A stretch of 64,000 bases of DNA from Oxalicibacterium faecigallinarum (lineage in GTDB: Bacteria; Pseudomonadota; Gammaproteobacteria; Burkholderiales; Burkholderiaceae_D). Below the pieces are notes generated by a model. That model was not told the DNA's origin, did not search any database, and saw nothing but the letters and a program-made list of their open reading frames with translations. The first letter of the stretch is position 1. Every line of letters begins with the position of its first letter. The stretch is from contig NZ_BMDI01000001.1 of NCBI RefSeq assembly GCF_014635705.1, forward strand, positions 1,814,008 to 1,878,007, written 5' to 3'. The position numbers and the translations under genes are program-made. This document shows, in pieces, positions 9,522-16,704 of the stretch.

Positions 9522-9584
9522 GTCTCCTCTATGTCTCCTCCTTTGATATAGATTCAGCCCGCTCTCGAAAGCGGGCTTTTTTTT
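9522..9584 (+). ncRNA. Small RNA copy 2 with anti-Shine-Dalgarno motifs
   Basis: Second copy of the small RNA gene, with CUCCUC at 9524-9529 and CUCCUCC at 9535-9541. The sequence is the same as copy 1 through the C/U-rich part; differences lie in the terminator loop. Its terminator stem AGCCCGCT / AGCGGGCT spans 9556-9577. A separate promoter for each copy suggests dosage or independent control rather than processing from one transcript. The DNA between the copies (9378-9485) is unrelated to the preceding spacer apart from short pieces next to the promoter. Confidence 0.72.
9556..9584 (+). terminator. Intrinsic terminator of small RNA copy 2
   Basis: AGCCCGCT (9556-9563), six-base loop, AGCGGGCT (9570-9577) and eight T in total. 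It lies just beyond the end of the tag gene on the other strand. Confidence 0.88.
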
Positions 9585-9633
9585 GCCTTTTTTCTGCCAT
9601 CCGTAGGCATCCTCATTCAACCAGCAGTATCTT

Positions 9634-10224
9634 CTACCGGCCTGTCTGTTTCTTTTTCGGTGATGTTTTGTGTAAATGGCAATCGCGCGCGTGGTCATTC
9701 ACCATGCCGATCGCCTGCATATACGCATAGACGATGGTCGATCCAACAAATTTGAAACCGCGTTTTGCCAAGTCCTTGGAGAGTCGATCTGACAATTCGG
9801 TTTTGGCGGGGGTATCCCAGGTCGACTCACGCGTGTTCAAAATCGGTTTGCCATCGACGTATGCCCATAAAAACGGATCGAGTCCGCCGATCTCATCGCG
9901 CAAGCGCAAGTAGGCCTGCGCATTGGTGATCGTTGCAGCCACTTTGAGCCGGTTGCGCACAATACCCGGATTAGCCAGCAACGCCGCCACTTTTTGTGTG
10001 TCATAGCGGGCAATCTTTTCTGCATCCCACTGATCGAACGCTTCCCGATAACTTTCACGCTTGTTGAGAATCGTCGACCAGCTCAGGCCCGCCTGTGCGC
10101 CTTCCAGATTCAGCAACTCGAATAACTGCGTTTCATCATGGCAAGGCACGCCCCATTCTTCATCGTGGTACCGAACATACAAAGGATTGGCGAGATTGAC
10201 CCAGGCACAGCGCGCGATCGTCAT
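9634..10224 (-). CDS. tag: DNA-3-methyladenine glycosylase I
   Basis: A 196-residue Tag-type glycosylase that removes 3-methyladenine from alkylated DNA. It starts with CAWVNLANPLYVRYHDEEWG; the Cys and His here, with HARDCHLH near residue 183, form the zinc site of the family. The base-pocket residues of QAGLSWSTILNKRE are present. Ribosome site AAGGGAAT stands before ATG 10224. It ends about 50 bases from the second small RNA terminator, facing it. Confidence 0.93.
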   Translation of the reverse strand: MTIARCAWVNLANPLYVRYHDEEWGVPCHDETQLFELLNLEGAQAGLSWSTILNKRESYREAFDQWDAEKIARYDTQKVAALLANPGIVRNRLKVAATITNAQAYLRLRDEIGGLDPFLWAYVDGKPILNTRESTWDTPAKTELSDRLSKDLAKRGFKFVGSTIVYAYMQAIGMVNDHARDCHLHKTSPKKKQTGR

Positions 10225-10373
10225 AGGATTCCCTTCACAAGCAGGCCAGCATTATCACCCAAGGCTTGAACAAATGTCGTGCATGATCAAGAATGGCGCC
10301 TTTCCGGTCTTACCCTGTCCGCCATGCATTCCGCAGCCTTTCAATCCATGCAGCCCTGCTGCCTAACGCTCCT

Positions 10374-11609
10374 ATGAACGCGCGCGTTGCCGTCATTGGT
10401 GGCGGACCAGCCGGCCTGATGGCAGCTGAAACGATAGTAGCACAAGGCATCGCCGTCGATCTGTACGATGCCATGCCCTCTGTGGGCCGCAAGTTTCTGC
10501 TCGCGGGCAAGGGTGGCATGAACCTGACACATGCGGAACCTGCCGCACAATTTGTTCAGCGCTATGGTTCTCGCAGCGAGCAACTGGCACCGATACTGGC
10601 GCGCCTTGACGCGGACGCGTTACGTCTCTGGGCAAAAGAGCTCGGCATCGAAACCTTTGTCGGTAGTTCACAACGTGTTTTTCCGATCGACATGAAAGCC
10701 GCACCGTTACTGCGCGCCTGGCTGAAACGGCTGCGCGACCGTGGTGTGCAGTTTCATATGCGGCATCGCTGGCTGGGATGGCACGGCAATGATGCGTTAC
10801 GGTTTGCCACACCCGATGGTGAACACTATATCCATGTGGATGCGGTCGTGCTGGCGCTGGGCGGTGGCAGCTGGGCACGCCTGGGATCGGATGGCAAGTG
10901 GTTACCTGTCCTGCAAGCGCAAGGCATCATCAGCACACCACTCAAGCCTGCCAACTGCGGATTCGACGTCGCATGGAGCGAACATTTCCGTACCCGCTTT
11001 GCCGGTGAACCGGTCAAATCGGTGGTGGCATCCTGTCACGGTGTGCACGGCGCTCTGCTGGCGCGTCAGGGCGAGTTCGTCATTGCGGAAAGTGGTGTGG
11101 AAGGTAGCCTGATCTACGCCTTGTCATCCGCCTTGCGTGATCGGCTGGATGCAGAAGGCCACGTCACGCTGATGCTGGATCTGGCACCAGGAAAATCAGC
11201 CGAGCGCGTTCTCGAAGAAGTCAGCCACCCGCGCGGAGCGCGTTCACTTTCCAGTCATCTGCAAAGCAAGGTCGGGATTGCCGGTGTCAAGGCAGGCTTG
11301 TTGCGCGAGGTACTGGGCAAGGACGAATTCAGCAACCCGACACGACTCGCAGCAACCATCAAGGCACTGCCTCTGACGTTGCATGCCACGCGTCCGCTAG
11401 ACGAGGCGATCAGCAGTGCAGGCGGCGTCTGCTTCGAATCATTGACCGGATCACTGATGAGCAAGACCAAACCCGGCCTGTTCTGTGCAGGTGAAATGCT
11501 GGACTGGGAAGCGCCGACCGGTGGTTATCTACTGACCGCCTGCTTTGCCAGCGGCCGTGTCGCGGGTGAAGGCGTACTCCACTGGCTGCAACAACGGACA
11601 GCAGGCTGA
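10374..11609 (+). CDS. HI0933/TIGR03862-like flavoprotein
   Basis: A 411-residue FAD protein: [19 protein letters not shown] (dinucleotide fold), GRKFLLAGKGGMNLTHAE, and a C-terminal FAD motif GLFCAGEMLDWEAPTGGYLL. These match the HI0933-like family, in the branch I recall as TIGR03862. The function is unknown. The frame is open from 10293, but the Rossmann strand sets the start at ATG 10374. A bare 7-base gap separates it from the convergent permease gene. Confidence 0.87.
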   Translation: MNARVAVIGGGPAGLMAAETIVAQGIAVDLYDAMPSVGRKFLLAGKGGMNLTHAEPAAQFVQRYGSRSEQLAPILARLDADALRLWAKELGIETFVGSSQRVFPIDMKAAPLLRAWLKRLRDRGVQFHMRHRWLGWHGNDALRFATPDGEHYIHVDAVVLALGGGSWARLGSDGKWLPVLQAQGIISTPLKPANCGFDVAWSEHFRTRFAGEPVKSVVASCHGVHGALLARQGEFVIAESGVEGSLIYALSSALRDRLDAEGHVTLMLDLAPGKSAERVLEEVSHPRGARSLSSHLQSKVGIAGVKAGLLREVLGKDEFSNPTRLAATIKALPLTLHATRPLDEAISSAGGVCFESLTGSLMSKTKPGLFCAGEMLDWEAPTGGYLLTACFASGRVAGEGVLHWLQQRTAG

Positions 11610-11616
11610 ACTCAGA

Positions 11617-12654
11617 TCAGACCAGGCCGCGGTCTGACAGCTCGCGCTTGATGTAAGCGTAGAACACCGGCGCGGCAATCAATCCAGGAATGCCAAACAT
11701 CGCCTCCATCACCAGCATCGCAGCCAACAATTCCCACGTGCGTGCATTGATGTGATGGCCGATGATGCGCGCATTGAGAAAATATTCAAGCTTGTGAATG
11801 CCAATCAGAAAGACCAGCGAGATCAGCGCAATATGCAGGGAATGGGATAGCCCGATCACGACCAGAATGGTGTTCGATACCAGATTGCCGACCACAGGCA
11901 ACAAGCCCACCAGAAAGGTCACGACGACCATGGTTTTGCGCAAAGGCAGTTCCACACCGCACAAAGGCAGAATCACCAACAGATAGATGCCGGTCAGTAT
12001 GGCATTGATCGCTGCAATCCTTACCTGCGCGAACACCACGTTACTGAATGCATTGTGCAAGGTCACGACACGCGCATGCAATGCGGCGGCCAGCGGACGA
12101 TAAGCAGGCGTGGTCGTGGTATCGAACAGGGCCGCCATGGCACCAATGATCATGCCTATCAGGATATGCGCCAGAATGCGTCCGGCTGTCGCACCGATGG
12201 TGCGCGCTTCAATCGCATGTGCATGCAGCCAGTTGACGATCATGGTGCGCAGCGCTTCGGCATCGACCGGCACATACGCCGCCAGCCAGTCGGGAATCTG
12301 GCCTCGCGTAGCCTCCAGCACATCGGCCATCTTGCGCAGCAGTACCTGCATGCTGCCGGCATCGCTGCGCAGGAAGGTCACACCACCCCAGATCAGCGCC
12401 GTCAATGCAGTCACGATCGCGGCACTGAGCAATGCCACCACAAACATACGGGCGCGCCGCCCAACCAGTTTCTTGCCGAGATGCGGCGCAATCAGCTGCA
12501 CCAACGCATACACCAGCAAACCGGAAAACAAGGCTGCCAGCAAACCAAGATGCAGCACCAGCAACAAGGCGAGCGCCGCCAGAATGTAAGAAGCAATCGC
12601 GATTACCTCACCGCGCTTGTTTGCCGACATCTCTTTTTCGGGGTTTGATGCCAT
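11617..12654 (-). CDS. AI-2E-family (PerM/TqsA-type) membrane protein
   Basis: A 345-residue inner-membrane protein with about eight hydrophobic helices and the family pattern of an N-terminal pair of helices, a soluble middle (about 95-150) and a C-terminal bundle (LVGLLPVVGNLVSNTILVVIG, GIHKLEYFLNARIIGHHI). Relatives transport small molecules, including AI-2 in TqsA, or Na+/H+; the substrate here is unknown. ATG 12654 with a GGA site is preferred over a TTG at 12675 that overlaps creA. It is 10 bases from creA, probably one operon. Confidence 0.87.
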   Translation of the reverse strand: MASNPEKEMSANKRGEVIAIASYILAALALLLVLHLGLLAALFSGLLVYALVQLIAPHLGKKLVGRRARMFVVALLSAAIVTALTALIWGGVTFLRSDAGSMQVLLRKMADVLEATRGQIPDWLAAYVPVDAEALRTMIVNWLHAHAIEARTIGATAGRILAHILIGMIIGAMAALFDTTTTPAYRPLAAALHARVVTLHNAFSNVVFAQVRIAAINAILTGIYLLVILPLCGVELPLRKTMVVVTFLVGLLPVVGNLVSNTILVVIGLSHSLHIALISLVFLIGIHKLEYFLNARIIGHHINARTWELLAAMLVMEAMFGIPGLIAAPVFYAYIKRELSDRGLV

Positions 12655-12664
12655 GCTGGTTCCG

Positions 12665-13144
12665 TTACTTGGCAAGCGGAATCGGATTGCTGCGGGGCAC
12701 CGGCACGGCTGTCACGGCATTCTGCGGACTGCCTTCAATCAGCTTGTCGGAATAAGTCAGATAAACCAGCGTATTCCGCGCTGAATCAACCACGCGCACG
12801 ATATGCAGACGTTTAAACAGGATTGATGTGCGTTCGGTAAAGACGTCCTCCTGCTGGGGCAACTTGCCCTTGAATTGCAACACATCGCCAACCTGACGGC
12901 AGGCAATCGAAGCATCCGACTTATCTTCGGCCAGACCGACGGTGCCGCTGATGCCGCCGGTACGGGCACGCGAGACAAAACAGGTGACGCCCTGCACCTT
13001 GGGGTCGTCATAGGCTTCGATCACGATGCGATCGTTCTTGCCAAGAAAACGGAAGACCGTGCTGACCTCGCCAATCTGCTGCGCCTGTGCGGGCAATGCA
13101 CATACCGTAGCAATCAGCAGCAACAAGGAAGGAAGGGAACGCAT
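12665..13144 (-). CDS. creA: CreA-family secreted protein
   Basis: A 159-residue protein with a signal peptide (MRSLPSLLLLIATVCALPAQA). The body has the CreA pattern: IGEVSTVFRFLGKNDRIVIEAYDDPKVQGVTC, then CFVSRARTGG, and VYLTYSDKLIEGSP near the C terminus. Two conserved Cys probably form a disulfide in the periplasm. The role is unknown. The frame opens upstream at 13255, but the signal peptide fixes ATG 13144. It is followed by the AI-2E-type gene. Confidence 0.9.
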   Translation of the reverse strand: MRSLPSLLLLIATVCALPAQAQQIGEVSTVFRFLGKNDRIVIEAYDDPKVQGVTCFVSRARTGGISGTVGLAEDKSDASIACRQVGDVLQFKGKLPQQEDVFTERTSILFKRLHIVRVVDSARNTLVYLTYSDKLIEGSPQNAVTAVPVPRSNPIPLAK

Positions 13145-13323
13145 GGGCTTCTCCGAATGAACAAACGAATGAGGACGCACAACAAGATTACCAGTAACCG
13201 ATGAAACATGATGTGGGGCAGCGCACCGCCCGCTATCTGCATATGCGCGCCTCACTTCGACGATGCGATCACAAGGACAAAGATGTCATAATCGCGCATC
13301 CGCCATTTCTACAGGAACAGACC

Positions 13324-13626
13324 ATGATTCTCGAACTCGTCGATCTCCGCATTCAACCAGGCAAGCAAGCCGAATTTGATGAAGCCGTGCAACGCGGCCT
13401 CAACACCGTGATCGGCAAGGCGAAGGGCTACCAAGGCCACGCCATCAACAAGGGGATTGAATCCCCGGAACGTTACGTGATTCAGATCTATTGGGAAACA
13501 CTGGAAAATCATACGGTCGATTTCCGTGAATCGCCCGCCTTTCAGGAATGGCGCGGTATCGTCGGCCCGTTCTTCGCTGCGCCGCCGGCAGTGGAACACT
13601 TCAATCTGCTGGCAAAATCGGCCTGA
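13324..13626 (+). CDS. Antibiotic-biosynthesis-monooxygenase-like (ABM) protein
   Basis: A 100-residue dimeric alpha+beta barrel protein of the ABM fold: MILELVDLRIQPGKQAEFDE at the start, a central GYQGHAINKGIESPERYVIQ and a His-containing helix. Such proteins are cofactor-free oxygenases, heme-degrading enzymes or simply stress proteins; the substrate is unknown. ATG 13324 follows an AGGAAC site; the longer frame from 13201 has no support. Confidence 0.82.
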   Translation: MILELVDLRIQPGKQAEFDEAVQRGLNTVIGKAKGYQGHAINKGIESPERYVIQIYWETLENHTVDFRESPAFQEWRGIVGPFFAAPPAVEHFNLLAKSA

Positions 13627-13656
13627 TAGACAGATAAGGCGCATGGCGCCGCCAAC

Positions 13657-13691
13657 AAAAAGCCTCGATCCTTGCGGTATCGAGGCTTTTT
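13657..13691. terminator. Bidirectional terminator
   Basis: AAAAAGCCTCGAT and ATCGAGGCTTTTT form a 13-bp stem around a short loop. It serves the ABM gene on the plus strand and the DUF3144-type gene on the minus strand. Confidence 0.92.
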
Positions 13692-13716
13692 ATTACACAG
13701 AACTGCTTTCCGCAGA

Positions 13717-14058
13717 TTACTGCCATTTTTCCGGATGGTAGTTCTTGAAGTTGTCGGCGTAATCACGCATGTTTTCACGCAGCATTTTCTCGAACTCACC
13801 GCGGAAATACTTGATGGCCGGATCAATCTCCTTGTTGAAGACTTCAACCGTCGGCGCATCAACCGAAGCAGCGAATGCATTGAAACGGGCAGCAGCATAC
13901 ATGATCGCCGCACAGACCTGGCCACGCTCAGTCGTCTTGCAGGCTTCATTCGCCAGACGGATGAAATCGTCCGCTGCGTCCCAGAATTTCTGATTCGGAT
14001 CCGGCTCCTTGGAGGTCTGGCGGGAAATGCTTTTGGGTTTGAAATCGTCGTCACTCAT
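13717..14058 (-). CDS. DUF3144-like protein
   Basis: A 113-residue soluble helical protein. The central FWDAADDFIRLANE and CAAIMYAAARFNAFAA are, as I remember, the signature of DUF3144. No catalytic motif or membrane segment is seen. Start ATG 14058 (MSDDDF) is preferred to a GTG four codons upstream. It ends at the shared terminator 13657-13691. Confidence 0.72.
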   Translation of the reverse strand: MSDDDFKPKSISRQTSKEPDPNQKFWDAADDFIRLANEACKTTERGQVCAAIMYAAARFNAFAASVDAPTVEVFNKEIDPAIKYFRGEFEKMLRENMRDYADNFKNYHPEKWQ

Positions 14059-14162
14059 GATCAAATTCACAATAATTAAAGAAATCGGGGCGTCGCCATC
14101 AGCACAAGCAACGCGAAGCCCGCATTTTCACATGAATTAACATTGCCCGCCCAGGTTCGCTG

Positions 14163-14585
14163 TCACAACCACGGATCGTAAGTGCCAAAATTCCACAAGC
14201 GGCCTTCCGGATCACGACAGCTAAAACCCTGTCCGCCATAGTCCTCAAACTTGAGCTCAACCACAATCGTGGCACCGGCGGCTTTGGCGCGTGCATACAT
14301 GGCTTCTGCATCCTGCACGATCAGATACGGGCTTTGCGTCTCGAAGCCCCCGATTTCATCCGGCTGCCTGATCAAGCCATCAAAATCCGTCTCGGTCTTG
14401 ATCGAGCCGATCATGATCATGCCGTTCCCGAACGTCAGTTGCGCATGCACGATCGTGCCGTCCGGATTCTTGTAGATGTCATCCACTTCAAAACCAAACG
14501 CCTTGCACAGCCAGTCAACGGCTGCAGTCGCATCGCGATAGCGCATGCCAGGGATGATCGTGGCGGTCGTTTTCTTGGCTGTCAT
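14163..14585 (-). CDS. VOC-family (glyoxalase/PhnB-like) protein
   Basis: A 140-residue vicinal-oxygen-chelate protein: IPGMRYRDATAAVDWLCKAFGF opens the first beta-alpha-beta module and FSCRDPEGRLWNFGTYDPW closes the second. The pattern is that of the PhnB-like branch, often without metal. The substrate is not known. A very strong GAGGAGGAGC site precedes ATG 14585. Confidence 0.85.
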   Translation of the reverse strand: MTAKKTTATIIPGMRYRDATAAVDWLCKAFGFEVDDIYKNPDGTIVHAQLTFGNGMIMIGSIKTETDFDGLIRQPDEIGGFETQSPYLIVQDAEAMYARAKAAGATIVVELKFEDYGGQGFSCRDPEGRLWNFGTYDPWL

Positions 14586-14659
14586 GTGCTCCTCCTCTGA
14601 TGGGTTTGCATGGATGCCGGCATTAGCGACATTTTGTTATGCGACAGCACCGGATTGGG

Positions 14660-15295
14660 TCAGTTCCGCTCTCCTCGCAGACGTGCAATCTGACGGTCAT
14701 GCCAGCGCCGTAGAATCAGCATGGCAAACAAGGCTCCCATGCACGCAAACCACATGTCGGACTGCGTGTCCCACTCGTCGCCCTGCAAACCCAAGAATTC
14801 ATCCGCACCCTGCCCCATCAACAGGGCCGCCCACCATTCGATCAGTTCATACCAGGCACTGATTGCCATCGCCACACAGATCGACAGAAAGGCCACCATC
14901 TTGCGGCCTGTCACATGGCCGTTACGCAGCAGAATTTCCTTTGCCACCAGGGCCGGCACCAGGCCTTGCCAGAAATGGCCCAGCTTGTCGTACGGATTGC
15001 GCGCCAGATCCAACCAGTCCTGCACGACAAAACCAATCGGCACCCGCGCATAGGTGTAGGTACCGCCAAGAATCAGGATCAGCGCATGCAGAAAGATCAG
15101 GAAGTACAACAGATTGGTCAGCGGAAAACGCTTGTAAGTCCACGCGAGCAACGGGACGGCGATCAACACCGGCATGACTTCCATCAGCCAGGTCGCACGT
15201 TCGTATGGATTGATAAAGGAAACAATCAACGCCGCGACAATCAGTGCGACACCAAGCAGCAGCCAACGGATTTGAGAGGAAGACGCAGTATTCAT
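14660..15295 (-). CDS. yjdF: DUF2238 membrane protein, YjdF-like
   Basis: A 211-residue inner-membrane protein with six or so hydrophobic helices, about the length of E. coli YjdF. The motif YDKLGHFWQGLVPALVAKEI and, later, SAWYELIEWWAALLMG with GDEWDTQSDM are the conserved acidic/His-rich core of the family. Its function is not known. The frame extends to 15598, but ATG 15295 matches the family N terminus. Confidence 0.87.
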   Translation of the reverse strand: MNTASSSQIRWLLLGVALIVAALIVSFINPYERATWLMEVMPVLIAVPLLAWTYKRFPLTNLLYFLIFLHALILILGGTYTYARVPIGFVVQDWLDLARNPYDKLGHFWQGLVPALVAKEILLRNGHVTGRKMVAFLSICVAMAISAWYELIEWWAALLMGQGADEFLGLQGDEWDTQSDMWFACMGALFAMLILRRWHDRQIARLRGERN

Positions 15296-15359
15296 AGGCA
15301 GACATATTGGCGCAATAGCAACCACGATACGCTGATTTCGCTCATGTGCCCACTCCCAC

Positions 15360-15965
15360 CTAGCGCACGCGCGGCATGGCCAGCGCATCGATTGCCGGCC
15401 CTGCCGTAATGAAGTGCCCGCCCGCCACATGATGAATCGTGCGCAGCTGATCATGCCCGTCAAAATGCCAGCGACCATTGCTGAAGACTCGCTCGTCTGC
15501 CTGCGCAAACAGGATTTCACCGAGGAAGAGATCGTAGGTTTCCTGAATATGCGGCTCCGGGTACAAGCGACACTCAAGCCAGGCGACACAACCTTCAATC
15601 AAAGGTGCATCGGTAACCTGTCCTGGAAATACGCTCAATCCATACGCCGCGAACTTGTCGATGTTTTCCTCGTCAATCAGCACCTTGCCGGCGCTGCTAC
15701 CTACCGCTTCCACCATGTGTGCCTGTGCCACGGTTGGTACCTGCAAAGCAAAATGGCCGGATGCCTCCACCAGCGTGCGCGTCCATGTACTTTTGTCCAG
15801 CACAACAGCGACCTTACCCGGTTTGAAATCCAGCGGCATGGCCCATGCCGCCGCCATGATGTTGCGCTGGCCTGCGTATGCGGCACTGACCAGAACGGTC
15901 GGACCATGATTGAGTAGGCGATAGGCTTTTTCCGCCTCGACGGGACGACGATACGATGTGTTCAT
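15360..15965 (-). CDS. Flavin-reductase-like domain protein
   Basis: A 201-residue FMN-binding split-barrel protein: YAGQRNIMAAAWAMPLDFKPGKVAVVLDK and FALQVPTVAQ follow the flavin reductase pattern (FMN reductase component or stand-alone flavoprotein). The substrate cannot be told. The start is MNTSYRRPVEAEKAYRLL at 15965; the longer frame to 16061 adds unrelated residues. Confidence 0.87.
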   Translation of the reverse strand: MNTSYRRPVEAEKAYRLLNHGPTVLVSAAYAGQRNIMAAAWAMPLDFKPGKVAVVLDKSTWTRTLVEASGHFALQVPTVAQAHMVEAVGSSAGKVLIDEENIDKFAAYGLSVFPGQVTDAPLIEGCVAWLECRLYPEPHIQETYDLFLGEILFAQADERVFSNGRWHFDGHDQLRTIHHVAGGHFITAGPAIDALAMPRVR

Positions 15966-16105
15966 ACATGACTTTCCTGCCTGATCAAGAGCGAAACGAT
16001 ACCGTGAATGTTGCAATCCTGCATGCGAGACAAGATGTCCACTTGTCAGCCCGATGAACACGCCCGTATGATGCCCACAGTTCGCCCTTCTATTTGCCCG
16101 CCACG

Positions 16106-16510
16106 ATGAGAATGACGCTTGTCATGCAACGCAGTGCTGCATGGATCGCCTTGTGCACGATCCTGCTGGCTGCATTGGCGCCGTCGATTTCACACGCCTT
16201 GGCCAAACACAATGCGCATGGCATTGAACAGACGGTCGTGGAAATCTGTACGATGGAAGGCAGCAAGATGGTGCAGGTGGATGCAGCACAGCAGCCTGAA
16301 CCCACGCATCACCAGGAACAGGTCGATCACTTCGAGCATTGCCCGTTCTGTAAAACCAACAGTGTCGCAACGGGACTGCCGGCAACGACCGCACCCCTCA
16401 TTCATTCCATTCCGCCACGCGGCGCATTCCCCGCGCTCTTCTATCAGGCCCCTCAAGGTCTGTATGTCTGGACCACAGCCTCTCCGCGCGCACCCCCTGC
16501 ACTTTCCTGA
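16106..16510 (+). CDS. DUF2946-type exported protein
   Basis: A 134-residue protein with an N-terminal hydrophobic segment that looks like a signal peptide (AAWIALCTILLAALAPSISHA). It has a Cys in VVEICTMEG and a HFEHCPFCKT motif, the CPFC/His pattern I recall for DUF2946. Members often lie beside TonB receptors and copper or siderophore genes. Here it is followed by a TonB receptor and a PepSY protein. A metal-binding role is inference. TTG 16094 is an alternative start. Confidence 0.8.
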   Translation: MRMTLVMQRSAAWIALCTILLAALAPSISHALAKHNAHGIEQTVVEICTMEGSKMVQVDAAQQPEPTHHQEQVDHFEHCPFCKTNSVATGLPATTAPLIHSIPPRGAFPALFYQAPQGLYVWTTASPRAPPALS

Positions 16511-16519
16511 TCATTGCCA

Positions 16520-16697
16520 GACGCTGCGCATCCTCTTGCGGATGTACGCAGCGTCGTTATCCACTGTCAGCACAGACTGATGTCGTGCTGACAAACAGGA
16601 ACGTGCCAGAAACCCGATTACCCGTACTTGAGTATCACATCGCCATTGAAGCGATGGATGGGTAATCGCCTTCATGGCGCTGCAACCAATTTGCAGG
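16520..16697 (+). promoter_or_regulatory. Series of hairpins in the leader of the TonB receptor gene
   Basis: Four stem-loops lie in a row between the DUF2946 gene and the receptor start: GACGCTGCG / CGCAGCGTC (16520-16555); GTCAGCAC / GTGCTGAC (16566-16592); CGATTACCC / GGGTAATCG (16615-16668) enclosing CATCGC / GCGATG (16638-16656); and CTGCAA / TTGCAG (16680-16696). The last one takes in the first bases of the ribosome site AGGA (16695-16698). None has a good U tract. The first may be a weak terminator of the DUF2946 gene; the others may control translation or stability of the receptor mRNA (inference). I do not recognise a riboswitch class. Confidence 0.55.
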
Positions 16698-16704
16698 AAT
16701 AAAA

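Noticed and set aside
9241-9600. Insertion-sequence or attachment-site explanation for the two long repeats
   Set aside because: The repeated part runs exactly from a promoter to a terminator, has no terminal inverted repeats and no transposase; a duplicated small RNA gene explains it.
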